From: Streptomyces sp. I05A-00742
Lineage (GTDB): Bacteria > Actinomycetota > Actinomycetes > Streptomycetales > Streptomycetaceae
Assembly: GCF_013055795.1 (NCBI RefSeq)
Contig: NZ_JABETO010000002.1
Location: 253,738 to 317,737, forward strand
Reading direction: 5' to 3'
DNA: 64,000 nt
Each line of letters opens with the position of its first letter. Position 1 is the first letter of the stretch. This document shows positions 37,621-48,225 of this stretch, piece after piece. The position numbers were made by a program, and so were the translations under genes. The notes below the pieces were generated by a model. It ran no database searches. It was given only the letters and a program-made list of their open reading frames with translations, and was not told the DNA's origin.

Positions 37621-38517
37621 TCAGCCGGGAGCGGCCGGCAGCCAGCCGGGCAGGGCCTCGGTGCCGCGCAGCCAGGCGGCGGGCGGGGCGCCGCGGCCGG
37701 CCGCCGCGATCACTCCGCCGACGATGGCGCACGTGGTGTCCACGTCGCCGCCCACCGCCGCCGTCGCCCAGAATCCCGCCTCGAAGGCCCCGAGATGCCG
37801 GGCCGCCGACCAGAGGGCGAACGGCACGGTGTCATGGGCGCTGGTCCGGCGGCCGCAGCCGAGCACGGCCGCGACCGTCGTCGCGTCGTCGTAGTCGAGC
37901 ATGTCGCGGGCCCGGCGCAGCCCGGCCTGCACGGCGCTGCGCGGGACCAGGGCGATCACCCCGTCCAGGAGTTCCTCCCGGGTGACCGCCACCCCGTCCG
38001 CCTCCGCCGCGAGGGCGGCCGCGGCGGCGACGGCCATGGCTCCCGCCACCGCCTCGCGGTGCTGGTGCGTCGTGTACGCCGAGATCTCCGCCTGGTGCGT
38101 GGCCTGCTCCGGGTCGCCCGCGTACCAGGCGCCCAGGGGGGCGATGCGCATGGCCGCGCCGTTGCCCCAGGAGCCCTGCCCCTTGAACACCGCGGCCGCC
38201 AGCTCGCGCCAGTCACCGCCCTCCCTGATCAGCCGGAGCATCCGCCCGACGGCCGGGCCGTAGCCCCGGTCGAAGTCGTGGTGCTCCGCGAAGGACCGGG
38301 CCAGCGCGTCCTGGTCGACGCGGCCGTGCGTGGCGAGGATCGCCAGCACGGAGCAGGCCATCTCGGTGTCGTCGGTCCACTGCCAGGGGGTGGGCGGCAG
38401 TTGGCGGCGCTTGAGGGAGGGGTAGTTGGCGGGGACGAAGAACTGGGAGCCGAGGGCGTCGCCCACGGCAAGCCCGCGCAGGCTGGCGAGGGCCCGGTGG
38501 AATCGGTCAGCGGTCAT
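37621..38517 (-). CDS. ADP-ribosylglycohydrolase family protein
   Basis: A 298-residue all-helical hydrolase of the ADP-ribosyl-glycohydrolase fold, which releases ADP-ribose from proteins or other acceptors. The two-metal-site motifs are visible: GDALGSQF near the start, WTDDTEM at about 47-53, and GDVDTT near residue 255. The ATG start is directly followed by the family sequence ([14 protein letters not shown]). It is separated by 11 nt from the phosphatase gene upstream, so these two probably form an operon. Confidence 0.92.
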   Translation of the reverse strand: MTADRFHRALASLRGLAVGDALGSQFFVPANYPSLKRRQLPPTPWQWTDDTEMACSVLAILATHGRVDQDALARSFAEHHDFDRGYGPAVGRMLRLIREGGDWRELAAAVFKGQGSWGNGAAMRIAPLGAWYAGDPEQATHQAEISAYTTHQHREAVAGAMAVAAAAALAAEADGVAVTREELLDGVIALVPRSAVQAGLRRARDMLDYDDATTVAAVLGCGRRTSAHDTVPFALWSAARHLGAFEAGFWATAAVGGDVDTTCAIVGGVIAAAGRGAPPAAWLRGTEALPGWLPAAPG

Positions 38518-38528
38518 CGCAGCGAACT

Positions 38529-39188
38529 CTAATCGGTGAAGCCGTACGATTCAGGGGTACACCAGCGCTCGAACGGCCGGTCCAGGTGATACCGCCCGTC
38601 GGCCCCCAGGAGAAGCATCCGGCTCTCGGCGTTGCCCGGGTTCGACAGGCACTCGAACTCCGCGACCGACCAGTGCAGCCATCGCATGCAGAACAGCCTC
38701 ATGGTCAGTCCATGGGTCACCAGCAGGACGTTGGGCGGGTGCTCCGGGTCCTCGAAGCTGCGCCAGAGGCTCTCCAGGAAGCTGCCCACGCGGTCGTAGA
38801 CATCGGCCCCGGACTCCCCCTGGGCGAACCGGTAGAAGAAGTGGCCGTAGGCGTCGCGGTACGCCTTCTGCCGGCGTACATCGTCCCGGTCCTGCCAGTT
38901 CCCCCAGTCCTGCTCGCGCAGGCGCGGCTCCTCCCGGACCCTGACCCGGCCGGGGTCGAGCCCCAGTGCGTGGAAGGTCTGGTGGGCCCGGCGGTAGGGC
39001 GAGACATAGGCCGAGATCCACTCCTCGCCGAAGAGCTCCCGCAGCCGCGCCCCCGCCTCCTCGGCCTGCCGGCGGCCCAGGGCCGTCAGGCTCAGGGCGT
39101 GGTCGGGCTCGCGCTCGTAGACGGTGTCGTCGACGTTGCCCTCCGACTCGCCGTGCCGGAGGAGGACGATGCGCCGGGGCCGTGCCAT
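38529..39188 (-). CDS. Histidine phosphatase superfamily protein (phosphoglycerate-mutase-like)
   Basis: A 219-residue branch-1 histidine phosphatase. The catalytic LRHGESEGN is at residues 9-17, with His11 as phospho-acceptor. The second histidine is in VTHGLTMRL and the acid is in the LREQDWGNWQ region. This type usually dephosphorylates small molecules and is not the glycolytic mutase. The ATG start sits at the family boundary. It probably shares an operon with the ADP-ribosylglycohydrolase gene 11 nt downstream; a joint role in nucleotide-sugar turnover is conceivable but not shown. Confidence 0.9.
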   Translation of the reverse strand: MARPRRIVLLRHGESEGNVDDTVYEREPDHALSLTALGRRQAEEAGARLRELFGEEWISAYVSPYRRAHQTFHALGLDPGRVRVREEPRLREQDWGNWQDRDDVRRQKAYRDAYGHFFYRFAQGESGADVYDRVGSFLESLWRSFEDPEHPPNVLLVTHGLTMRLFCMRWLHWSVAEFECLSNPGNAESRMLLLGADGRYHLDRPFERWCTPESYGFTD

Positions 39189-39222
39189 GGCGCCACCCTA
39201 GTTCGAACCCCGGTCGGCCGCG

Positions 39223-40845
<1,623 letters not shown>

Positions 40846-40878
40846 CCGGACCTCCCCCTTCGACGATCGAACCGTCAA

Positions 40879-40891
40879 ACGCAACCTGCGT
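40879..40891. promoter_or_regulatory. Candidate TetR operator between the ABC-F and TetR genes
   Basis: The inverted repeat ACGCA-ACC-TGCGT is flanked further out by AACGC/GCGTT in the same interval (40878-40896). It is centred in the divergent promoter region, as expected for an autoregulatory TetR site. TACGAT at 40897-40902 could be the -10 of the TetR gene. Confidence 0.5.
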
Positions 40892-40945
40892 CGCGTTACG
40901 ATGAAGCATGGCACACCTCGACCGCTAACACAACTGGAGTTGCAA

Positions 40946-41614
40946 TTGTCTTCGGATGCCGACCCGCCCCGGACCCCTGGCACCGTCCGGCCCGGCGGCC
41001 GCACCGCACGGACCCGCGCCGCCGTCCGGGACGCCGTCCTCGCGGGACTGGTCGACCACGGCTACCCGGGCCTCACCGTCGAATACGTCGCCGAGCACTC
41101 GGGCGTCCACAAGACGACGCTCTACCGGCGCTGGGGCGGCGTCGAAGGGCTGGTGGCCGACGCCCTCGACCTGGCCGGCGAGGACACCTGGACCCCGCCC
41201 GACACGGGATCCCTGCACGGGGACCTCAAGGCCCTCGCCCATGAGGTCCTCGACACCTTCGGCGATCCGTCGGCAGCGGCGGCCCCGGCCGCGTTCATCG
41301 CCGCCGCGTTCCAGTCGGACCGTGCCGCACGGGCCCTCCGGGCCTTCTACGACGAGCGCTTCCGGCGCTGCGCACCCCTCGTCGCCCGGGCCGTCGAACG
41401 CGGCGAGGTCCCCGAGGACACCGACCCGGGCACCCTCGCGCGAGCGGTCAGCGCCCCCCTGTTCTTCCGGCTGTTCATCACCCGCGAACCCCTCGACCGG
41501 GCCGTCGCGGACCAGGCGGCCGCGCTCGCCCTGGCCGCCGCCCGGGCGGGCGCCTGCACGGCCCTCACCTCCGAAGAAACCGGCCCGACGACCGAAGAAG
41601 CGGAGGTGAACTGA
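40946..41614 (+). CDS. TetR family transcriptional regulator
   Basis: A 222-residue regulator. The helix-turn-helix at about 35-75 includes [17 protein letters not shown], and a TetR C-terminal ligand domain follows. I start it at the TTG at 40946 because GGAG lies 6 nt upstream; an ATG at 40901 is in frame but overlaps the likely -10 element. It is divergent from the ABC-F gene and probably represses it until a drug or metabolite binds. It is convergent with the YdbC-like gene, 15 nt apart. Confidence 0.82.
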   Translation: MSSDADPPRTPGTVRPGGRTARTRAAVRDAVLAGLVDHGYPGLTVEYVAEHSGVHKTTLYRRWGGVEGLVADALDLAGEDTWTPPDTGSLHGDLKALAHEVLDTFGDPSAAAAPAAFIAAAFQSDRAARALRAFYDERFRRCAPLVARAVERGEVPEDTDPGTLARAVSAPLFFRLFITREPLDRAVADQAAALALAAARAGACTALTSEETGPTTEEAEVN

Positions 41615-41629
41615 GCGAAGCCGCGCCCC

Positions 41630-42235
41630 TCACACGACCCAGGAGGGCTCCACCCCGACGACGTCCCCGTCGATCGCCTCCACGTCCGCCTCCAGCTGGG
41701 CCCGCAGCGCCAGCCGCTCCACGCGTTCCGCGCGGTATTTGCCGTGCTCGGCCTCGGAGTTCCACATCGAAAGGACCAGGAATTCCGGGCCGGGCGCTTC
41801 GCCCATCATGCCGCGCACCATCCCGGGCGAACCCGCCATCGCGGGATTCCACACCTTTTCCTGCGTCGTCCGGAAGTGCTCCTCACGGTCCTCCCGGACG
41901 CGGCAATGCGCGATCCGCACCACGTCCGCATCCGTGAACTGGGGGCTGAAACCCACCTTGACGTCCAGACAGTGCTCGAACAACCGCACACGGATGTCTC
42001 GGTACGTACCGGCCTGAGCGGCCGCCAACCGGTCGTGCGAGCGCGCCATGAAGGAGTCGTAGAACGCCCTGCTCTCCCAGAAGTTGAAGATATGCACCAC
42101 ATCGGGGCGCCCCCTGCTCCACCCGCCTCCCTGCGCCCGGAAGCCCGGCTCCCCCAGCAACCCCGCCCACTTCCGCTGCGCCCGGTCGAAGCCGCGGCGG
42201 TCCACCACGGTGCAGCGAATCCACTTGATCAGCAC
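41630..42235 (-). CDS. YdbC/DUF4937-type protein
   Basis: A 201-residue protein. The N-terminal half (residues 1-105) fits the YdbC/DUF4937 family (MLIKWIRCTVVD..., HIFNFWESRAFYDSFM). The second half repeats a dimeric alpha/beta-barrel-like pattern (VRIAHCRVR..., FLVLSMWNSEAEHGKY), as in antibiotic-biosynthesis-monooxygenase folds. The function is unknown. The GTG start lies 6 nt after a TACGAT hexamer on the minus strand and has no ribosome binding site, so a leaderless message is likely. Confidence 0.8.
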   Translation of the reverse strand: MLIKWIRCTVVDRRGFDRAQRKWAGLLGEPGFRAQGGGWSRGRPDVVHIFNFWESRAFYDSFMARSHDRLAAAQAGTYRDIRVRLFEHCLDVKVGFSPQFTDADVVRIAHCRVREDREEHFRTTQEKVWNPAMAGSPGMVRGMMGEAPGPEFLVLSMWNSEAEHGKYRAERVERLALRAQLEADVEAIDGDVVGVEPSWVV

Positions 42236-42890
42236 CGGGTCATCGTACGGGGCGGACAGTGGCCCGCATCACGCCGCGGAGGAGCGCGCCGGGACGGCCG
42301 GCGCGCCGCCCCGGCACCCGACCACGCCCCACCGCGCGGCTCCGGCCCCCGGGGCAACTCCCCTCCCGTTACTCACCGTTCATCGACGGCGCCACCGGAG
42401 CGCATCGCCGAACCCCGCCCGGCCCGCCGCCGTTCTTCGCACCCCCGGATCCGCCTGCTGCACCACGGCCCATAGACGCGCGGGGAACATGAATGCGCCG
42501 ATATCAAGAGGCCGCCACCCCCCAGCGGACAGGAATGCACTCCGCGTCACGGAGGAGCGCGCGACGCCTTCCGGACGCGCGGCCATACACGCAAGGCACA
42601 ATTCTCGGAGCGCTTTCCCCGCGGACTCCCGCGCTCCGCAGCGTCTGCCGGCAATTCCGCGCGACCGAATCCAAAAGACCCACGACCGAGCTTCTTCCGT
42701 GGCCACGGCCCCGTACCCGCAAGCCCGACGGGAAGCTGTCGGACGGGATTCCACGCCGCCCGGCCACCGACGCGCCGGAGGGCGCCGACCAGTGGTCGAC
42801 GCCCTCCGGGAACGGCGGCTCAATTCACGCGCGAGCCGCGTCCGACGTGATTCCGCCCGATGTCCGGAACCCGATACCCGCTACCCGATA
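42236..42890. other. 655-nt intergenic region downstream of nrdJ
   Basis: No reading frame here has family resemblance or a good start. It holds the nrdJ terminator hairpin (42775-42809), short direct repeats of CCCGATA near 42870-42890, and the promoter of the YdbC-like gene at the left edge. The middle part is somewhat lower in GC than neighbouring genes. Confidence 0.6.
42775..42809 (-). terminator. Terminator hairpin of the nrdR-nrdJ operon
   Basis: A 17-bp stem with one G-U-type wobble (42775-42791 with 42793-42809) closes on a single central base, so about 15 bp remain around a small loop. It lies about 82 nt beyond the nrdJ stop on the minus strand. Confidence 0.75.
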
Positions 42891-45767
42891 TCAGCTGCAA
42901 CCGCTGGTCGAGCCGCAGCCCTCGCAGAGGTAGCAGCTGCCCGCGCGGCGCATCTTGGTGCCGCAGGAGAAGCACAGCGGGGCGTCGGCGTTCAGGCCGA
43001 GCTGCATCTCCACCAGTTCGGTGGAGTTGTGCGCCTGCTTCGGGGCCGGGACGGCGGCCGCGGGCCGGTCCTGGACCTCGGGCCGCTGCGCCTCGGTGGT
43101 CTGCCGGGGGGCGGACTGTGCGAGACCCTCGACGTCCATGTCCTCGTCGGACGGCTCGTAGGAGCCGGTGTCGAGGTGGCGCTGGCGCTCCTCGGCCGAG
43201 TGGATGCCGAGCGCCGAGCGGGTCTCGAAGGGCAGGAAGTCGAGCGCCAGGCGGCGGAAGATGTAGTCGACGATCGACTGCGCCATCCGCACGTCCGGGT
43301 CGTCCGTCATACCGGCCGGCTCGAAGCGCATGTTGGTGAACTTCGAGACATAGGTCTCCAGCGGCACGCCGTACTGGAGGCCCACGGAGACGGCGATGGA
43401 GAAGGCGTCCATCATGCCCGCGAGGGTCGAGCCCTGCTTGGACATCTTGAGGAAGACCTCACCGAGGCCGTCGTCCGGGTAGGAGTTGGCCGTCATGTAG
43501 CCCTCGGCGCCGCCCACCGTGAAGGAGGTGGTGATCCCCGGGCGGCCCTTCGGCAGCCGCTTGCGGACCGGACGGTACTCGACGACCTTCTCCGCTGCGG
43601 CGGGGGCGGTCTCCTCGGTCTTCGCCTCCTCCTTCTTCTTGGCGGAGAGCGGCTGGCCGACCTTGCAGTTGTCGCGGTAGATCGCGAGGGCCTTCAGACC
43701 CGTCTTCCAGCCCTCGAAGTAGACCTCCTCGACCTCCTCGACGGTGGCCGACTCGGGCAGGTTGACCGTCTTGGAGATCGCGCCGGAGAGGAACGGCTGC
43801 GCGGCGGCCATCATGCGCACATGGCCCATGGCGGAGATCGCGCGCTCGCCCATGGCGCAGTCGAAGACCTCGTAGTGCTCGGCCTTCAGGCCCGGGGCGT
43901 CGATCACGTTGCCGTGCTCGGCGATGTGGGCGACGATCGCCTCGACCTGCTCGGGCTGGTAGCCCAGACGCTTGAGGGCCTTGGGGACCGTGTTGTTCAC
44001 GATCTGCATCGAGCCACCGCCGACGAGCTTCTTGAACTTGACCAGGGCCAGGTCCGGCTCGACGCCCGTGGTGTCGCAGTCCATCATCAGGCCGATGGTG
44101 CCGGTGGGGGCCAGCACGGACGCCTGGGCGTTGCGGAAGCCGTTCTTCTCGCCGAGACGGATCACGTCCTGCCACGCCTCGGTCGCCGCCGCCCAGACGG
44201 GGCTGTCCAGGTCGTCCATGCGCTTGGCGACCATGTTGGCGTCGGCGTGCTGCTTCATGACGCGCCGGTGGGCGTCGGCGTTGCGGGCGTAGCCGTCGTA
44301 CGGGCCGACGACCGCGGCCAGCTCGGCGGAGCGGCGGTAGGACGTGCCGGTCATCAGCGAGGTGATGGCGCCGGCCAGGGCGCGGCCGCCGTCGCTGTCG
44401 TAGGCGTGGCCGGTGGCCATCAGCAGGGCGCCGAGGTTGGCGTAGCCGATGCCCAGCTGGCGGAAGGCGCGGGTGGTCTCGCCGATCTTCTCGGTCGGGA
44501 AGTCGGCGAAGCAGATGGAGATGTCCATCGCCGTGATGACCAGCTCGACGACCTTGGCGAAGCGCTCGGCGTCGAACGACTGGTTCCCCTGGTCGTCGTC
44601 GCGGAGGAACTTCATCAGGTTCAGCGAGGCGAGGTTGCACGAGGAGTTGTCCAGGTGCATGTACTCGCTGCACGGGTTGGACGCGGTGATCCGGCCCGAC
44701 TCCGGCGAGGTGTGCCAGTGGTTGATGGTGTCGTCGTACTGGATGCCCGGGTCGGCGCAGGCCCAGGCGGCCTCGGCCATCTTGCGGAACAGCGCCTTGG
44801 CGTCGACCTCCTCGATGACCTCACCGGTGAGGCGCGAGCGCAGACCGAACTTCGACGCGGTCTCGACGGCCTTCATGAACTCGTCGTTGACGCGGACGGA
44901 GTTGTTGGCGTTCTGGTACTGGACGGAGGTGATGTCGTCGCCGCCCAGGTCCATGTCGAACCCGGCGTCGCGCAGGGCGCGGACCTTCTCCTCCTCCTTC
45001 ACCTTGGTCTCGATGAAGGCCTCGACGTCCGGGTGGTCGACGTCGAGGACGACCATCTTGGCCGCGCGGCGGGTGGCTCCGCCGGACTTGATGGTGCCGG
45101 CGGAGGCGTCGGCGCCGCGCATGAACGACACCGGGCCGGAGGCGTTGCCGCCGGAGGAGAGGAGCTCCTTGGAGGAGCGGATGCGGGAGAGGTTGAGGCC
45201 GGCGCCCGAGCCGCCCTTGAAAATCATCCCCTCTTCCTTGTACCAGTCGAGGATCGACTCCATGGAGTCGTCGACGGAGAGGATGAAGCAGGCCGAGACC
45301 TGCTGCGGCTGGGCGGTGCCGACGTTGAACCAGACCGGCGAGTTGAAGCTGAAGACCTGGTGGAGCAGGGCGTAGGTGAGCTCGTGCTCGAAGATCTCGG
45401 CGTCCGCCGGGGAGGCGAAGTACCCGTGCTCCTCACCGGCCTTGCGGTAGGTCCGCACGACGCGGTCGATGAGCTGCTTGAGGCTCGCCTCGCGCTCGGG
45501 GGAGCCGACCGCGCCCCGGAAGTACTTGCTCGTGACGATGTTGACCGCGTTCACCGACCAGAAGTCGGGGAACTCCACGCCGCGCTGCTCGAAGTTGATG
45601 GAGCCGTCGCGCCAGTTGGTCATGACGACGTCACGACGCTCCCAGACCACCTCGTCATAGGGGTGCACGCCGGGGGTGGTGTGGATGCGTTCGATGCGCA
45701 GACCCTTGCCGCCCTTGTTCCCCTTGGAGCGGGAACCTCGTGCCGGGCCGCTCGTCGTCTCTGTCAT
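42891..45767 (-). CDS. nrdJ: Vitamin B12-dependent class II ribonucleotide reductase
   Basis: A 958-residue class II reductase that makes deoxynucleotides using adenosylcobalamin to generate the thiyl radical. Active-site cysteines are visible in SACFILSV and in NPCSEYMHLDNSSCN. A Cys-rich C-terminus (CFSCG, CYLCEGC, SGC) should act in disulfide exchange or zinc binding. Its size and tail match the Streptomyces NrdJ group. The ATG has GGGAGG upstream. It lies 116 nt downstream of nrdR in one operon. No cobalamin riboswitch is seen in front of the operon; control seems to rest on NrdR boxes. Confidence 0.97.
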   Translation of the reverse strand: MTETTSGPARGSRSKGNKGGKGLRIERIHTTPGVHPYDEVVWERRDVVMTNWRDGSINFEQRGVEFPDFWSVNAVNIVTSKYFRGAVGSPEREASLKQLIDRVVRTYRKAGEEHGYFASPADAEIFEHELTYALLHQVFSFNSPVWFNVGTAQPQQVSACFILSVDDSMESILDWYKEEGMIFKGGSGAGLNLSRIRSSKELLSSGGNASGPVSFMRGADASAGTIKSGGATRRAAKMVVLDVDHPDVEAFIETKVKEEEKVRALRDAGFDMDLGGDDITSVQYQNANNSVRVNDEFMKAVETASKFGLRSRLTGEVIEEVDAKALFRKMAEAAWACADPGIQYDDTINHWHTSPESGRITASNPCSEYMHLDNSSCNLASLNLMKFLRDDDQGNQSFDAERFAKVVELVITAMDISICFADFPTEKIGETTRAFRQLGIGYANLGALLMATGHAYDSDGGRALAGAITSLMTGTSYRRSAELAAVVGPYDGYARNADAHRRVMKQHADANMVAKRMDDLDSPVWAAATEAWQDVIRLGEKNGFRNAQASVLAPTGTIGLMMDCDTTGVEPDLALVKFKKLVGGGSMQIVNNTVPKALKRLGYQPEQVEAIVAHIAEHGNVIDAPGLKAEHYEVFDCAMGERAISAMGHVRMMAAAQPFLSGAISKTVNLPESATVEEVEEVYFEGWKTGLKALAIYRDNCKVGQPLSAKKKEEAKTEETAPAAAEKVVEYRPVRKRLPKGRPGITTSFTVGGAEGYMTANSYPDDGLGEVFLKMSKQGSTLAGMMDAFSIAVSVGLQYGVPLETYVSKFTNMRFEPAGMTDDPDVRMAQSIVDYIFRRLALDFLPFETRSALGIHSAEERQRHLDTGSYEPSDEDMDVEGLAQSAPRQTTEAQRPEVQDRPAAAVPAPKQAHNSTELVEMQLGLNADAPLCFSCGTKMRRAGSCYLCEGCGSTSGCS

Positions 45768-45883
45768 GCCGCCTCCCTCTACCGGGCAAAAACGCCCTTG
45801 TGCGCACATTTCTTCCATGGCGCGATGTGTGTCGTTCGCCCGGGTGCGCGGGAGCGCACCGGGCAGGTCTCGTATGACGCCGC

Positions 45884-46438
45884 TCAGTCGGCGGCGGTGG
45901 CGGGCGCGGGGACGTCGAGGTCCCCGCCGCGGCCGCCGGTGTCCTTCGCGGGGCCGTCCCGGCCCTCCTGGCCGGCGCCGTCGGGGGCGCCGGGGATGCT
46001 GCCGCGCAGTTCGGCGACGGCGGCCTCGAAGTCCTCGAGCGAGTCGAACGCCTGGTACACGGACGCGAACCGCAGATAGGCCACGAGGTCGAGGTCCTTG
46101 AGCGGGCCGAGTATGGCGAGCCCGACGTCGTGCGTGGTGAGCTCGGCGCTGCCGGTGGCACGCACGGCTTCCTCGACCCGTTGGCCGAGCTTGGCCAGGG
46201 CGTCCTCGGTGACGGGGCGGCCCTGGCACGCCTTCCGCACACCGGAGATCACCTTGGTGCGGCTGAAGGGCTCGGTGACCCCGCTCCGCTTGATCACCAT
46301 CAGGGACGCGGTCTCCACCGTCGTGAACCGGCGGGAGCAGTCGGGGCACTGACGGCGCCTGCGGATCGAGCAACCGTCGTCCGTGGTCCGGCTGTCGACG
46401 ACCCTGCTGTCGGGGTGCCTGCAGAAGGGGCAGTGCAC
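45884..46438 (-). CDS. nrdR: Transcriptional repressor NrdR
   Basis: A 184-residue NrdR. The zinc ribbon (Cys3, Cys6, Cys31, Cys34) is followed by an ATP-cone domain ([27 protein letters not shown]). It senses ATP/dATP and represses ribonucleotide reductase operons. The tail after about residue 150 is acidic and probably disordered, longer than in most NrdR proteins. The GTG at 46438 gives the canonical N-terminus M-H-C-P-F-C, with AAGGTGGAG upstream. It is the first gene of the nrdR-nrdJ operon, behind two NrdR boxes. Confidence 0.96.
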   Translation of the reverse strand: MHCPFCRHPDSRVVDSRTTDDGCSIRRRRQCPDCSRRFTTVETASLMVIKRSGVTEPFSRTKVISGVRKACQGRPVTEDALAKLGQRVEEAVRATGSAELTTHDVGLAILGPLKDLDLVAYLRFASVYQAFDSLEDFEAAVAELRGSIPGAPDGAGQEGRDGPAKDTGGRGGDLDVPAPATAAD

Positions 46439-46594
46439 GGCTCTCCACCTTCTTTCACCCTCGACGAGAATCCCCGGGAGCCCCCGGGACGTGCACGATC
46501 CACGGCTCCGGCGGGCCCTTGAACAGGGCCCCCGCGAAGCAGTCCCCAGCATAGGCGATGGCCACGGGTGGGGATGACCGGGATCGGTCGCCGA

Positions 46595-46607
46595 CCACAA
46601 CTTGTGG
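46595..46607 (-). promoter_or_regulatory. NrdR box, proximal
   Basis: The perfect palindrome CCACAA-C-TTGTGG has the CACAA/TTGTG core of NrdR boxes. Its centre is about 32 nt from that of the second box, three helical turns, which is the spacing known for paired NrdR boxes in Streptomyces. It is about 157 nt before nrdR. Confidence 0.75.
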
Positions 46608-46625
46608 GCGGCTGCCGCAATCAAA

Positions 46626-46641
46626 CCACTAGATCTGGTGT
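46626..46641 (-). promoter_or_regulatory. NrdR box, distal
   Basis: CCACTAGATCTGGTGT is a near-palindrome around AGATCT with outer CAC/GTG, resembling the NrdR consensus ACACWATATATWGTGT. It pairs with the proximal box at three helical turns. The promoter of nrdR-nrdJ is expected to overlap these boxes. Confidence 0.65.
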
Positions 46642-47133
46642 CCGGTGGCCAAGCGGGCCCAGCGCGTGTCGCACGGCGGCCCGTCGGTGCGGACGGTCTC
46701 CGAGCCGGCGGGAGCGCCGGGGAGAGGCGCCCGGGAGGCCGTCGAACGGCTGCCGCGGGGCCGACGACGAGGGTACGCGAGCGGCGCGACGGCGGACCCA
46801 CAGGGGCGCGGACGACACCGCGGATGACACACTGGTGCCACCGCGCACCACACGACAGGCGCAGCCCCGGAACCGATCCCCGCCACCCGGCGTTCCCGGC
46901 ACCCCGGACACGGGCCCGGCGTACGGTCGGCGCCACCGGCCCGCGGATTGCGGCCGGTCCCGCGAATTGCGGGAATTACCGGGAGGGCCGGAAGGCGCCG
47001 GAGCGGATCCGGGGGAACGGGCCGCACCCGGGAATTCCCGGAAGCGGGCCCGCCGGAGCCGGTGACGGGCTGAATTGATCTTCGCTCGTACACCCTCACG
47101 TCTGATCAAGTCAGCGAATCAGCGATATTTCAC
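46642..47133. other. Intergenic region between nrdR and lexA
   Basis: This is the middle of a 773-nt divergent gap. Beyond the NrdR boxes on the left and the SOS box on the right, I see no gene with family resemblance or a proper ribosome binding site. Short GGAATT/AATTCC-type palindromes occur around 46960-47045. Confidence 0.55.
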
Positions 47134-47175
47134 TCGAACGTGTGTTTGGCGCAACCTTTCGAAAGCAACTACCGT
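47134..47175 (+). promoter_or_regulatory. SOS box and promoter of lexA
   Basis: TCGAAC-GTGT-GTTTGG (47134-47149) fits the actinobacterial LexA box with a perfect left half and 4 of 6 in the right. It overlaps a -35 TTGGCG (47146-47151), which is 18 nt from a -10 TACCGT (47170-47175). LexA bound there would block its own promoter. Confidence 0.85.
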
Positions 47176-47211
47176 TGTCCAGCTAGGGAGAACATTTCGA
47201 GAGGGGCCGAC

Positions 47212-47997
47212 GTGACCACCACCGCAAACAGCGCCACCATCACCGCCCAGGACCGCTCCCAGAACCGACTCGACCAGACACACCCGATGAACGACACCAC
47301 CATGAACAGCGAGGGCCAGAAGCCGGCCCGCTCGCTCCCCGGACGGCCACCCGGAATCCGCGCGGACAGCTCCGGCCTCACGGACCGGCAGCGGCGCGTC
47401 ATCGAGGTCATCCGGGACTCCGTGCAGCGCCGCGGCTACCCACCGTCCATGCGCGAGATCGGCCAGGCGGTGGGGCTCTCCAGCACCTCCTCGGTCGCGC
47501 ACCAGCTCATGGCGCTGGAGCGCAAGGGTTTCCTCCGGAGGGACCCGCACCGGCCCCGCGCCTACGAGGTGCGCGGCTCGGACCAGCCCAGCTCCCAGCC
47601 CACCGACACCACCGGCAAGCCCGCCGCCTCGTACGTCCCGCTGGTCGGCCGGATCGCGGCCGGTGGTCCGATCCTCGCGGAGGAGTCGGTCGAGGACGTC
47701 TTCCCGCTCCCCCGGCAGCTGGTGGGCGACGGTGAGCTGTTCGTCCTCAAGGTGGTCGGCGATTCCATGATCGAGGCTGCCATCTGCGACGGAGACTGGG
47801 TGACGGTCCGCCGTCAGCCGGTCGCGGAGAACGGTGACATCGTGGCCGCGATGCTTGACGGAGAGGCGACGGTCAAGCGCTTCCGGCGCGAGGACGGGCA
47901 TGTGTGGCTGCTGCCGCACAACGCCGCCTACCAGCCGATTCCCGGCGACGAGGCGACCATCCTCGGCAAGGTCGTCGCCGTGCTGCGGCGGGTCTGA
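47212..47997 (+). CDS. lexA: SOS repressor LexA
   Basis: A 261-residue LexA. A non-conserved N-terminal extension of about 50 residues precedes the winged helix ([28 protein letters not shown]). The self-cleavage site is Ala150-Gly151 in GRIAAGGP. The catalytic Ser185 (GDSM) and Lys222 (ATVKRF) are present. It represses DNA-damage genes and cleaves itself when RecA filaments form. The GTG at 47212 has GAGAGGGG upstream. Two internal ATGs at codons 26 and 31 could give shorter forms. An SOS box covers its promoter. Confidence 0.96.
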   Translation: MTTTANSATITAQDRSQNRLDQTHPMNDTTMNSEGQKPARSLPGRPPGIRADSSGLTDRQRRVIEVIRDSVQRRGYPPSMREIGQAVGLSSTSSVAHQLMALERKGFLRRDPHRPRAYEVRGSDQPSSQPTDTTGKPAASYVPLVGRIAAGGPILAEESVEDVFPLPRQLVGDGELFVLKVVGDSMIEAAICDGDWVTVRRQPVAENGDIVAAMLDGEATVKRFRREDGHVWLLPHNAAYQPIPGDEATILGKVVAVLRRV

Positions 47998-48012
47998 GCG
48001 CACCGAGACCGG

Positions 48013-48042
48013 GCCCCGGAATCACTGCGCCGGTTCCGGGGC
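48013..48042. terminator. Hairpin after lexA
   Basis: The 9-bp stem GCCCCGGAA/TTCCGGGGC (48013-48021 with 48034-48042) has a 12-nt loop and begins 16 nt after the lexA stop. It is followed by TCTCCCTTG. Between it and the helicase gene (48043-48225) I see no gene. Confidence 0.75.
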
Positions 48043-48225
48043 TCTCCCTTGCCCTGACGGGACCGGCGCCATGACGGGGACGGACGGCTCAGGTCACCGG
48101 ACAGCCCCCGAACCCCGGGGCCGGGGGTGGTTATCCGGCCGTCCCCCCGCCCATTCCCCGCACGGCTCCGCCGAACGAATCCGGCCCGGTTTCCCGGCCC
48201 CTGGATTGCGATCGGAAATGCCGCC

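Noticed and set aside
39198..39213. TCGAAC-N4-GTCGGC as an SOS box before the phosphatase gene
   Set aside because: Only 3 of 6 bases match in the right half and there is no promoter context.
42380..42823. 147-codon minus-strand open frame in the nrdJ-YdbC gap
   Set aside because: It is very Arg-rich, has no ribosome binding site, and overlaps the nrdJ terminator hairpin.
42084..46079. 1331-codon plus-strand open frame over nrdJ
   Set aside because: It is a high-GC mirror frame of nrdJ with low-complexity Gly/Val/Arg composition; nrdJ motifs are on the other strand.
46620..47100. Several 60-160-codon frames between nrdR and lexA
   Set aside because: They overlap each other in different frames, lack ribosome binding sites, and cover the NrdR boxes.
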